Shown: positions 1-6,384, numbered from the stretch's first letter. The stretch: 10,227 nucleotides of DNA from VRUE01 sp035556755 (GCA_035556755.1 DATMEP010000042.1:1-10227); one strand, 5' to 3'. Notes: a model not told the origin generated them from the sequence alone. Numbers and translations: made by a program.

Positions 1-1
1 G

Positions 2-298
2 AGCCCCAAGCAGGGTGTGCTCGTGCAGAACGAAGGCAACGGCTGGAGCCACGTCGTGATCACGCTGACGCCGGGTATCCCCGGCGACTCCGGTAGCGGC
101 TTCCTGAACAAATCGGGCGGGGCGATCGGCACGCTCAGCACCCTGCAGATCGCGCCGCTGGCCGGCACCAATGGCGTCGGCGACATGGCGAAAGAGCTGG
201 CCTATGCCCGGGCCAACGGCGGCTTCGGCTCCCTGCAGATCGAGCCGGGCACCGAGCCGTTCAAACCGAACCTGATCGGCGCGATCCTCGGCTCCTAA
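2..298 (+). CDS. Secreted trypsin-like serine protease, C-terminal fragment (5' end outside window)
   Basis: The frame is open from the first complete codon at position 2 to a TAA at 296-298, so this is the last 98 or so residues of a longer protein. It contains PGIPGDSGSGF, encoded around positions 74-103. GDSGSG is the nucleophile motif of chymotrypsin/trypsin-like (S1) proteases, with the serine encoded at 89-91. After it come a short beta-rich stretch (GGAIGTLSTLQIAPL) and a helical tail that ends in EPFKPNLIGAILGS. The His and Asp of the triad and any signal peptide would lie upstream and cannot be seen, so secretion is inferred from the family. Codon use and GC match the neighbours. Its stop overlaps the stop of the convergent VOC gene. 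An inactive relative cannot be excluded without the N-terminal half. Confidence 0.72.
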   Translation, partial: SPKQGVLVQNEGNGWSHVVITLTPGIPGDSGSGFLNKSGGAIGTLSTLQIAPLAGTNGVGDMAKELAYARANGGFGSLQIEPGTEPFKPNLIGAILGS

Positions 299-795
299 GA
301 GCCCAGCTCGGCGAGGAGGTCGCGCAGGTCGAGCGGTTCGGTGACCATCGCGATCCCCTCGCCGCCCGGCTGGTGCGGCCACTCCTCGCGCGGGCGGTCG
401 CGGTAGAGCTCGATCCCGTTGCCGTCGGGGTCGCTCAGGTAGAGCGCTTCGCTGACGCCGTGGTCGGAGGCACCCTCGAGCGGCACCCCCGCCTCCGTCA
501 GGCGGCGCAGCGCGTCGGCGAGGGTGCGCCGGTCCGGGTAGCGGATGGCGAGATGGAAGAGGCCGGTGCTGCCGGGCGGCGGTGGTGAGCCGCCCCGCGA
601 GTGCCAGGTGTTGAGCCCGATGTGGTGGTGGTAGCCGCCGGCCGAGACGAAGGCGGCCTCGTCGCCAATCCGCTGCTGCAGCTCGAAGCCGAGCACACCG
701 CAGTAGAAGTCCAGAGCCCGGTCGAGGTCGGCCACCTTGAGGTGGACGTGACCGATGTCGACCCGGGGGTCGATCGGCTCGCCCCGCTCAGGCAT
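295..795 (-). CDS. VOC-superfamily protein (glyoxalase / extradiol dioxygenase-like)
   Basis: This 166-residue protein has two vicinal-oxygen-chelate (beta-alpha-beta-beta-beta) modules. Module 1 starts with GHVHLKVADLDRALDFY (about residues 15-31) and contains GGYHHHIGLNTW (53-64). Module 2 starts at LFHLAI (79-84) and ends with YLSDPDGNGIELY (119-131). The usual metal ligands are present as H16, H81 and E129. The pattern resembles CatE-like proteins often labelled catechol 2,3-dioxygenase, but the substrate cannot be read from sequence, and a lyase, a resistance protein or another dioxygenase is possible. ATG at 795-793 is chosen because a GAGG Shine-Dalgarno-like site (805-802) lies 6 nt upstream. 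The start overlaps the end of the RNase HI gene by 8 nt, suggesting translational coupling. It is the last gene of the minus-strand operon. Confidence 0.85.
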   Translation of the reverse strand: MPERGEPIDPRVDIGHVHLKVADLDRALDFYCGVLGFELQQRIGDEAAFVSAGGYHHHIGLNTWHSRGGSPPPPGSTGLFHLAIRYPDRRTLADALRRLTEAGVPLEGASDHGVSEALYLSDPDGNGIELYRDRPREEWPHQPGGEGIAMVTEPLDLRDLLAELGS

Positions 796-1186
796 CGAGC
801 GCCTCGTTGACCAGCCGGTCGGCCTTGGCGTTCTCGGCCCGCCGCACGTGGCGGATCGACCAGCTCTCGAAGCCGCGCAACGCCCGCTTCACCTCGGCGT
901 GCAGCTCGCGCAGCGTCGCGTCCTTGACCTTGTACTCGCCCTTGACCTGGCGCACGACCAGCTCCGAGTCGCCGACCAGCTCCAGCTCGCTTGCCCCCAG
1001 CTCCGCCGCCCGCCCGATCCCGAGCAGCAGCGCCTTGTACTCGGCGACGTTGTTGGTCGCGATGCCGATTGTCTCGCGACGCTCCTCGAGTACGTCCCCC
1101 TCGGGAGCCTGGACGACGACGCCGATCGCCGCCGGGCCCGGGTTGCCGCGGGCACCGCCATCAACGTTGACGACCAGCTTGCGCAT
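788..1186 (-). CDS. rnhA: Ribonuclease HI, compact form
   Basis: This 132-residue endonuclease cleaves the RNA strand of RNA:DNA hybrids such as primers and R-loops. The four acidic catalytic residues are visible: D9 in NVDGGARGNPGPAA, E49 in TNNVAEYKAL, D73 in GDSELVV and D123 in ENAKADRL, with the helper histidine H113 in IRHVRRAEN. It is shorter than the E. coli enzyme (155 residues), which I attribute to the missing basic protrusion. This compact form resembles archaeal enzymes and the N-terminal domain of the mycobacterial two-domain protein Rv2228c, but here no phosphatase domain is fused. Start ATG at 1186-1184 lies 3 nt after the stop of the zinc-ribbon gene, and the stop overlaps the next start. 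The symbol is by family; a cell may have other RNase H genes. Confidence 0.92.
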   Translation of the reverse strand: MRKLVVNVDGGARGNPGPAAIGVVVQAPEGDVLEERRETIGIATNNVAEYKALLLGIGRAAELGASELELVGDSELVVRQVKGEYKVKDATLRELHAEVKRALRGFESWSIRHVRRAENAKADRLVNEALDA

Positions 1187-1189
1187 GGC

Positions 1190-1738
1190 TCAGCCGACCG
1201 GCTTACCATCGGCGGCGCGTCGCACGGGCGCCGCACCAAGCGCCAGGCGTCCCCCCTCCCCCGCTCGCGCGTTCCACTCGCGTGCCGGGCCGTCGAGCTG
1301 CTCGATCTCCTCGCCCTTGTCGAGCTGGAAGACCGGGCGTAGCTCGTCGCCGAGGTCGACCCTCCACTGGTACCAGCCGAGCTCCCAGGCGACCGTGACC
1401 CGCACCTCGCTGGGCGAGCCGGCGGCGGCGCCGATCGAGACCGAGGGCTGCCCCAGGGTGCGCATCAGCCCGGCCACCGTCCGCGCCGCCTCGCTCGCGT
1501 TGAAGCGCTCCGCGGCGCGCTGCAGCCGACCACGAGGCGACTCCCCCGGCTCGGGCTCGGGATGCCGCCCGACGTTCGCCCCCGGCGCCGCCGGGTCGAC
1601 CCAACCGAGCCGCTCGGCTCGCTCCCTGCACAGATCGCAGACCAGCCGCGGCCCGTCCTTCGGGCTCATGTATGTGCGGACCCGCTCCCCCGCCAGGATG
1701 GTGCGGCCGCACACCGCACAGCTCTCGTCAGCGCTCAC
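1190..1738 (-). CDS. Zinc-ribbon protein of unknown function
   Basis: I do not recognise this 182-residue protein. Its N-terminus carries CAVC (C7, C10) and CDLC (C34, C37), two CxxC knuckles 23 residues apart, as expected for a zinc ribbon; the first resembles the start of many treble-clef or ribbon domains (CxxCGRTILAGE). A Pro/Glu/Gly-rich linker follows (about 49-70), then a helix (70-96). A beta-rich C-terminal region (98-150) contains EVRVTVAWELGWYQWRVDL, which has several tryptophans and could be a small ligand- or protein-binding fold. No signal peptide or membrane segment is seen. The start is GTG at 1738-1736, 22 nt after the sigma factor stop; a hairpin in that gap could mask it. 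Position between a sigma factor and RNase HI hints at nucleic-acid work, which is inference only. Confidence 0.75.
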   Translation of the reverse strand: MSADESCAVCGRTILAGERVRTYMSPKDGPRLVCDLCRERAERLGWVDPAAPGANVGRHPEPEPGESPRGRLQRAAERFNASEAARTVAGLMRTLGQPSVSIGAAAGSPSEVRVTVAWELGWYQWRVDLGDELRPVFQLDKGEEIEQLDGPAREWNARAGEGGRLALGAAPVRRAADGKPVG

Positions 1739-1759
1739 CCCGCAAAGCTAGCAGCGGGG
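1736..1759 (-). promoter_or_regulatory. Intercistronic hairpin over the GTG start of the zinc-ribbon gene
   Basis: The 22-nt gap between the sigma factor stop and the zinc-ribbon GTG contains a perfect 6-bp inverted repeat, CCCCGC at 1738-1743 and GCGGGG at 1754-1759 on the + strand, with a 10-nt loop. In the minus-strand mRNA the 3' arm contains the purine-rich stretch just before the start and the first base of the GTG itself. Such a stem could lower initiation unless ribosomes finishing the sigma gene open it. The structure is seen; the regulatory effect is inference. Confidence 0.35.
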
Positions 1760-1760
1760 C

Positions 1761-2534
1761 TTAGGCCTCCTGCAAAGACGATTTGAGTCGCATGACAGCC
1801 TTCGTGTGCAGCTGCGAGACGCGCGACTCGGTGACGCCGAGCACCTCACCGATCTCGCGCAGGGTGAGGTTCTCGTAGTAGTAGAGGGCGACGACCAGCT
1901 GCTCGCGCTCGGGCAGCGAGCCGATCGCCTCGGTGAGGCGGTCTTTGACCTCGCTGCTGGCCAGCGACTGCTGCGGGTCCTCGGCACGCGGGTCGGAGAT
2001 CGTGTCGAGCAGCGAGACCTGGTCGCCGGAGGAGTCGGAGACCGTCCAGAGCTCGTCCAGCGCGTAGATCGAGGAGTTGGCGATCTCCAAAAGCGAGGAG
2101 CGCAGTTCGTCCTCGCTGATGCCCACCTTCTCGGCCAGCTCCGCATCGGTCGGCGCCCGCTGCAGTTCGTGCTCGAGTTTCGCCTGCGCCGCCTCGATTT
2201 CGCGGGCGCGGGAGCGGACCGAACGCGGCACCCAGTCCAGTGAGCGCAGCTCGTCGATGATCGCACCGCGGATCCGCGTCATCGCGAAGGTCTCGAACTT
2301 GATTCCTCGCTCGGGCTCGAAGCGCTCGATCGCGCCGATCAGGCCCATCAGGCCGTAGGAGATCAGGTCGGCGTCCTCGACGTGCGAGGGCAAGCCGGCG
2401 CCGAGCCGGCCGGCGACGAATTTGACCAGCGGCGAGTAGGCGACCACCAGGCGCTCGCGAGCCGAGGCGTCTCCATCCTTCTTGTAGCGACTCCACAGAT
2501 CGCGGAGCTCGACCTCTTTTACGCCGGTTTCCAT
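1761..2534 (-). CDS. RNA polymerase sigma factor, FliA/WhiG family (sigma-28 type)
   Basis: This 257-residue alternative sigma factor has its regions in order. Region 2 (about 28-100) contains DLISYGLMGLIGAIERFEPE and the strongly diagnostic TRIRGAIIDELRSLDWVPRSVR (-10 recognition). Region 3 spans about 105-185. Region 4 (about 200-254) has a helix-turn-helix at LTLREIGEVLGVTESRVSQL (-35 recognition). Length and motifs fit FliA/WhiG rather than group 2 or ECF sigma factors. In motile bacteria this family drives late flagellar genes; in Streptomyces WhiG starts sporulation in aerial hyphae. Which applies here cannot be told, and no anti-sigma gene (FlgM or RsiG-like) is adjacent. The ATG start has no clear Shine-Dalgarno; it lies 43 nt after the xerC stop, and homology begins within the first dozen residues. 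Confidence 0.93.
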   Translation of the reverse strand: METGVKEVELRDLWSRYKKDGDASARERLVVAYSPLVKFVAGRLGAGLPSHVEDADLISYGLMGLIGAIERFEPERGIKFETFAMTRIRGAIIDELRSLDWVPRSVRSRAREIEAAQAKLEHELQRAPTDAELAEKVGISEDELRSSLLEIANSSIYALDELWTVSDSSGDQVSLLDTISDPRAEDPQQSLASSEVKDRLTEAIGSLPEREQLVVALYYYENLTLREIGEVLGVTESRVSQLHTKAVMRLKSSLQEA

Positions 2535-2577
2535 GGAATTCGGCGGATTCTAAGGGCGCTTGGGAATCGTTTGGGCT

Positions 2578-3459
2578 TCATGCGCGCGGATGGGTGGCCG
2601 CGTACGCGTCGCGCAACCGTGCCGCATCAACCCGAGTGTAGACCTGGGTGGTCGAAATCGAGGCGTGGCCGAGCAGCTCCTGGATCGTGCGCAGGTCGGC
2701 GCCGCCTTCCAGCAGGTGAGTGGCAAAGCTGTGGCGCAACGAGTGCGGTGAGACGCCGGCGCCGAGTGCGGCCTCGCGCACCCAGAGCGCGAGGCGGCGG
2801 GTGACGTCTGAGTTGGAGAGGCGGCGACCGCTCTTGGAAAGGAACAGGGCACCCTCGCTCCGGTCGCTCACCAGCGCTCCGCGGCCGCGCTCGGAGTAGC
2901 GCCGCAACGCCCGCTGGGCCGGCTCGCCGACCGGCAGCAACCGCTCCTTCGAGCCCTTGCCGAGCACCCGCAGCTGCTCGGTCTCGAAGTCGAACGAGTC
3001 GACGTCGAGGTTGACGATCTCCTCGCAGCGCAGGCCGCAGGAGTAGGCCAGCTCCAGCATCGCCCGGTCGCGCAGCTCCAGCGGCGTGCTGGTCGGGATC
3101 CGCTCCAGCACCTCCCGCATCTGCTCGGCGCTGAGCAGCCGCGGCAGCTTGTCCTCCTTCTTCGGGCTGGAGACGAGGTCGGCGGGGTTCTGGCCCACCC
3201 GCTCGGTGCGGACCAGGAAGTCGAAGAGACCCCGGATCGCGGCCAGCTTGCGCGCAACGCTCGCCGGCGAAAGACCCTCGCTGGAGAGCCCTGCCGCGTA
3301 GCGCCGCACGTCGCGGTGGCGAATATCGCCGGGGGTCCTCTCCCCCGTCCACTCGACGAACTGACCGAGGTCGACGCCGTACGCGCGGCGGGTGCGCTCC
3401 GCCATGCTGCGCGCCCGCAGGTCGCGGTCGTAGGCGCTCAGCGCCTCATCCCAGGTCAT
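2578..3459 (-). CDS. xerC: Tyrosine recombinase, XerC type
   Basis: This 293-residue site-specific recombinase probably resolves chromosome dimers at dif together with a XerD partner at division. The N-terminal SAM-like core-binding domain covers about residues 1-88 (TRRAYGVDLGQFVEW), and the catalytic domain about 107-290. All catalytic residues are visible: R144 (SCGLRCEEI), K171 (GKGSKERLLPVG), H239 and R242 (SPHSLRHSFATHLLEGGADL), H265 (LGHASISTT) and nucleophile Y274 (QVYTRV). Length matches chromosomal Xer proteins (about 295-305), and there is no integrase-type arm-binding extension. It sits directly upstream of the FliA/WhiG sigma gene, a pairing common in actinobacteria. XerC versus XerD cannot be decided firmly from sequence alone. 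No obvious ribosome binding site precedes the ATG. Confidence 0.92.
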   Translation of the reverse strand: MTWDEALSAYDRDLRARSMAERTRRAYGVDLGQFVEWTGERTPGDIRHRDVRRYAAGLSSEGLSPASVARKLAAIRGLFDFLVRTERVGQNPADLVSSPKKEDKLPRLLSAEQMREVLERIPTSTPLELRDRAMLELAYSCGLRCEEIVNLDVDSFDFETEQLRVLGKGSKERLLPVGEPAQRALRRYSERGRGALVSDRSEGALFLSKSGRRLSNSDVTRRLALWVREAALGAGVSPHSLRHSFATHLLEGGADLRTIQELLGHASISTTQVYTRVDAARLRDAYAATHPRA

Positions 3460-3495
3460 CGGTTCAAGTTCGCCGCGCGGCGGCGGTCGCCTGCG

Positions 3496-4533
3496 CTAAC
3501 CGATGTAGATCGGGGTGCCGACTTCGACCAGGTCGTAGAGCTCTTCCACGTCGGGAACCGCCATCCGCACGCAGCCGTGGGACGCAGCGGTGCCGAGCGA
3601 GGAGGTTTCTTCGGTGCCGTGGATTCCGGCGCCTTCGTAGATCCCCATCCAGCGCGCCTTCAGAGGATTCGACGGCCCGGGCGGGATCGACTGCCCGGCG
3701 AGGCTGCCGGCCCAATCCGATTCGGGCACGTGCCAGGTCGGTTCGACCTGCTTGTCCTGCAGGTGGTAGAGGCCTTCCGGCGTTTCCAGGCCTTCCTGCC
3801 CGACCGCGACGGTGTAGGTCTTGGCCAGCTTCAGGTTCTTCCAGAAGCGCAGCGTGTAGGTGGAGCGCTCGAGCGTCAGGTAGGTCGGGTACTCGGAGGC
3901 GACCTCGCTCTTGGTCACCTCGGGCTCGACCGAGTTGGTGCGGGCGGCGATCGTGTGGTCGGCGTTCGCGTTTAAGACCGCCGCATTCAGCTGTTTGGTC
4001 AACAGGTTGTCGCGGAGCTTGCGCCCGTTCTCCTGCTTGACCACGGCGAGCGAGCCGCCGCTCGCTTCGACAGTTGCGTCCTGGGGCTCGCGGTCGATCG
4101 CCCCGGCGACCTTGCGCACGAACCGGTTGACCGCCCGCTGGGAGTAGGTGACGTCGGCCGCGACGGCCTCGTCGACGTCGCCCCCGGTCACGTAGCGGAC
4201 GACCCGGGACGGAAGGCCGCCGTCGCGGCTGACGTCGAGCGCTTCTTCTACCGCGGAGTCGAGGTCGGCCCGCACCTTCAGCTGCTTGCCGGTCAGCTGC
4301 CAGCGCTGACCGTCGTAGCCGACGCGAAGCGAGTGCCGCAGCGGCGCAAGCAGTTGCCTGCGCACCGCCCGTTCGGCCTGCTCGGCGTCCATCCCGCCGA
4401 CGTCGACGCCACCGATCGTGACGCCCTCGGCGATCGTGTCGCCCTGGCTGCTGTCGTACGCGTAGGCGCCGACCGCTCCGAGCAGGATCAATGCCACACA
4501 GGTGGCAATCGCGATTTTCGTCTTACGCCCCAT
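3496..4533 (-). CDS. Membrane-anchored L,D-transpeptidase (YkuD domain)
   Basis: This 345-residue protein forms 3-3 peptidoglycan cross-links or attaches molecules to the wall, acting outside the membrane. Residues 1-6 are basic, followed by a hydrophobic segment (about 7-26, ATCVALILLGAVGAYAY) that serves as signal anchor. There is no lipobox-like LxxC at its end, so a lipoprotein is unlikely. Residues about 33-205 look like two VanW/PG_binding_4-type repeats (TIAEGVTIGGVDVGGMDAEQA is typical). The YkuD catalytic domain (about 217-345) ends with HGTEE (H305) and SHGCVRM (H319, nucleophile C321). The ATG start has a GGGAAA-like Shine-Dalgarno a few bases upstream and follows a plausible promoter. 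It is the first gene of the minus-strand operon, 36 nt ahead of xerC. Cysteine enzymes of this type are insensitive to most penicillins (family knowledge). Confidence 0.92.
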   Translation of the reverse strand: MGRKTKIAIATCVALILLGAVGAYAYDSSQGDTIAEGVTIGGVDVGGMDAEQAERAVRRQLLAPLRHSLRVGYDGQRWQLTGKQLKVRADLDSAVEEALDVSRDGGLPSRVVRYVTGGDVDEAVAADVTYSQRAVNRFVRKVAGAIDREPQDATVEASGGSLAVVKQENGRKLRDNLLTKQLNAAVLNANADHTIAARTNSVEPEVTKSEVASEYPTYLTLERSTYTLRFWKNLKLAKTYTVAVGQEGLETPEGLYHLQDKQVEPTWHVPESDWAGSLAGQSIPPGPSNPLKARWMGIYEGAGIHGTEETSSLGTAASHGCVRMAVPDVEELYDLVEVGTPIYIG

Positions 4534-4581
4534 CGAGTTTCCCAGCTTGCCTACGGTAACCGTCGGATCGGCACCCGGAAA

Positions 4582-4609
4582 AGTTTAGGCATGCGGATCA
4601 TTCGGTCAA
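4582..4609 (-). promoter_or_regulatory. Candidate sigma-A promoter for the L,D-transpeptidase operon
   Basis: On the minus strand, TTGACC (4609-4604) and TAAACT (4587-4582) are separated by 16 nt, close to the housekeeping consensus TTGACA / TATAAT. They lie about 50 nt upstream of the ATG at 4533, in the only AT-richer part of the 136-bp divergent gap. Start-site data would be needed to confirm it. Confidence 0.45.
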
Positions 4610-4621
4610 AATGGCTTCTAC

Positions 4622-4635
4622 CCTGCAAACGCAGG
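4622..4635. repeat. Short inverted repeat in the divergent promoter region
   Basis: CCTGC-AAAC-GCAGG is a perfect 5-bp inverted repeat with a 4-nt spacer. It lies just upstream of the proposed -35 box of the L,D-transpeptidase promoter and about 35 nt before the GTG of the folate-family gene. It could be an operator shared by both divergent genes or part of a leader hairpin of the + strand mRNA. Chance occurrence in GC-rich DNA is also plausible. I see no clear + strand promoter in this gap. Confidence 0.3.
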
Positions 4636-4669
4636 TGCGACGCCGGGTCCGGGCGGATATCTTTCGCCG

Positions 4670-5383
4670 GTGCGCTCCAAGGACGAGGTTCGCAAGGAGG
4701 TCTGGAAGGCGATGGACCGCGAGGGCGTGTCCCGCTTCCCGGGCGCCGAGGGAAGGATTCCCAATTTCGCCGGGGCGAAACTGGCCTCCGAGAAGCTGGC
4801 CAGCAACCGGCTCTGGAAGCGGGCGCGGGTGATCAAGGCCAACCCCGACTCCCCCCAGACGCACGCGAGGCGCATCGCGCTGGAAGAGGGCAAGACGGTG
4901 ATCATGGCGGTGCCGCGGCTGCGTGACCCGCACCCGTTCCGCGTGCTCGAACCGAAGCGGCTCTCGAAGGAGGCGAAAAAGGAGGCGGCGACGATCAAGG
5001 GAGCGCTCAAACACGGCCGGGTCGCCGCGCTGGACGACCTGCCCGAGATCGACTTCGTCCTCTGTGGGTCGGTCGCCGTGAACCTGAGTGGGGCCCGCGT
5101 CGGCAAGGGCGGCGGCTACTCCGACCTCGAGTACGGGGTCCTGATCGACGCCGGCAAGATCGACGACCACACCACGGTCGCGACCACCGTGCACCCGATC
5201 CAGGTCCTGCGCCGCCACCTGATGGTCACCGCCCACGACCTTCCGGTCGACCTGATCGCGACGCCGCGCGCGGTGATCGAGGTGGAGCGCCAGTACGAGC
5301 GGCCGCGGGGCATCCTCTGGGACCACCTGCAGCCGCCCCAGATCCGTGAGATCCCGATCCTGGAAAGGATGGGCTATGCCTGA
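4670..5383 (+). CDS. 5-formyltetrahydrofolate cyclo-ligase family protein (MTHFSD/COG0212-like)
   Basis: This 237-residue protein belongs to the family that converts 5-formyltetrahydrofolate to 5,10-methenyltetrahydrofolate with ATP. Visible features are the N-terminal helix KDEVRKEVWKAM, then RFPGAEGRIPNFAGA (about 22-36), a basic stretch RLWKRARVIKANPDSPQ (47-63), and the glycine-rich ARVGKGGGYSDLEYG (142-156), matching the phosphate/folate loop GxGxGYYD of cyclo-ligases but with SD in place of YD. It is longer than classical enzymes (about 180-200 residues) and fits the divergent branch shared with archaea and eukaryotic MTHFSD, so its activity is less certain. GTG at 4670 is the first in-frame start and keeps the family-like N-terminal helix. 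An internal ATG at 4712 has a strong AAGGAGG (4694-4700) but 11 nt away. Its end overlaps the hydrolase start by 8 nt. Confidence 0.82.
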   Translation: MRSKDEVRKEVWKAMDREGVSRFPGAEGRIPNFAGAKLASEKLASNRLWKRARVIKANPDSPQTHARRIALEEGKTVIMAVPRLRDPHPFRVLEPKRLSKEAKKEAATIKGALKHGRVAALDDLPEIDFVLCGSVAVNLSGARVGKGGGYSDLEYGVLIDAGKIDDHTTVATTVHPIQVLRRHLMVTAHDLPVDLIATPRAVIEVERQYERPRGILWDHLQPPQIREIPILERMGYA

Positions 5384-6287
5384 GGCGGTGATGAGCGGCT
5401 CGGTCAGCTTCCCCGCCTCGGACTACGGCAACGCCGACCCCGAGTGGCTGAGGATCGACTGGCGTGAGCACCTGCGCCGGGTCGAGTTGCCGGGGGCGGT
5501 CGTCAACTACGCAGAGGTCGGCGAGGGCGAGCCGATCCTCTTCGTCCACGGGCTCGGCGGCTGCTGGCGCAACTGGCTCGAGAACCTGCCTCACTTCGGC
5601 CGCACCCACCGGGCGATCGCGATCGACCTGCCTGGCTTCGGGGACAGCCCGATGCCCTCATGGCAGATCGAGATGCCGGCCTACGGCCGCCTCGTCCACG
5701 ACTTCTGCGAGAAGCTCGGGATCGACCGGGTCGCGGCGCTGGTCGGCAACTCGATGGGGGGCTTCGTCGCGACCGAGGCCGCGATCGAAGGGCCGTCGCG
5801 CTTCGAGCGGCTCGCCCTCGTCTCCGCCGCCGGAATCAGCTTCGCCGAGTCCGAAGGGCGGCGGATAGACGCCCTCCTCAGCACCTTCGAGGCGACCGTG
5901 CCCTTCCTCTCGGGCGCCCGTGAGCTATGGCTGACGCGACCGCGCGCCCGCCAGGTTGCCTTCGGCAGGGTGTTCCGCTACCCAAACCGGGTGAGGCCGG
6001 AGTTACTCGCCGAGCAGCTGGAGCCGGGCATCAGGGCGCCGGGGTTCCCCGACGCGATCCGCGCCATCGGCGGTTACGACACCAGGCACCGGCTGCCGGA
6101 GATCGAGATCCCGACGCTCGTCCTCTGGGGGATGCACGATCAAGTCGTCCCGGTCGAGGCGGCGATCGGCTACCACCGCTTGATTCCGGAATCGCGACTC
6201 GAGCTATTCGAGCGCACCGGGCACGTGCCGCAGATGGAGCGTCCGGCGCGCTTCAACGCGCTGCTGGACAACTTCCTGGCCGACTAG
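5376..6287 (+). CDS. Alpha/beta hydrolase-fold enzyme
   Basis: This 303-residue enzyme has a complete Ser-Asp-His triad: S126 in GNSMGG (nucleophile elbow), D255 in LWGMHDQVVP and H283 in RTGHVPQMERP. The oxyanion-hole HG is at residues 58-60 (FVHGLGG), and DLPGFGDS (84-91) is typical of the esterase / C-C hydrolase / epoxide hydrolase branch. A cap domain lies roughly at 155-235. There is no signal peptide, so it is likely cytoplasmic. The substrate is unknown; the motif set also fits haloperoxidase-like or BphD/MenH-like enzymes. ATG at 5376 is chosen because AAGGA (5365-5369) precedes it by 6 nt. In-frame codons continue upstream to 5346 but overlap the previous gene and lack a better site. 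Overlap with the cyclo-ligase family gene (ATGCCTGA) indicates an operon and translational coupling. Confidence 0.9.
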   Translation: MPEAVMSGSVSFPASDYGNADPEWLRIDWREHLRRVELPGAVVNYAEVGEGEPILFVHGLGGCWRNWLENLPHFGRTHRAIAIDLPGFGDSPMPSWQIEMPAYGRLVHDFCEKLGIDRVAALVGNSMGGFVATEAAIEGPSRFERLALVSAAGISFAESEGRRIDALLSTFEATVPFLSGARELWLTRPRARQVAFGRVFRYPNRVRPELLAEQLEPGIRAPGFPDAIRAIGGYDTRHRLPEIEIPTLVLWGMHDQVVPVEAAIGYHRLIPESRLELFERTGHVPQMERPARFNALLDNFLAD

Positions 6288-6349
6288 ATGGTTGATTCCG
6301 CGACCCCTGCAGGCAGGAGAGAAGCCTGGCCGGCCTCCGGTCGAATTGA

Positions 6350-6376
6350 CACCCCAAGAGCTTCGCTCTTGGGGTG
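6350..6376. terminator. Strong 12-bp hairpin, candidate terminator for the hydrolase operon
   Basis: CACCCCAAGAGC and GCTCTTGGGGTG form a perfect 12-bp stem with a 3-nt TTC loop, beginning 62 nt after the hydrolase stop. No T-run follows on either strand, so it would be a non-canonical, U-less terminator, as is common in high-GC actinobacteria. It is also the first inner hairpin of the larger palindromic element, so its primary role may be structural. Confidence 0.5.
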
Positions 6377-6384
6377 AACGACGA

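Noticed and set aside
807..1751. A 314-codon + strand open frame antisense to RNase HI and the zinc-ribbon gene
   Set aside because: The Ser/Arg/Ala-rich translation is typical of a shadow frame, and the minus-strand genes carry clear motifs.
2546..2568. GATTC...GAATC inverted repeat in the gap between xerC and the sigma gene
   Set aside because: Only 5 bp with a 14-nt loop and a weak inner stem; not strong enough to call a terminator or attenuator.
4598..5326. A 242-codon minus-strand open frame antisense to the cyclo-ligase family gene
   Set aside because: No domain, and the + strand product matches a known family over its full length.
5677..5690. CGGCCTACGGCCGC inside the hydrolase gene, identical to part of the hairpin at 6388-6401
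   Set aside because: It encodes ordinary residues (PAYGRL) of a conserved reading frame. A 14-nt GC palindrome can recur by chance, and the flanks do not match.
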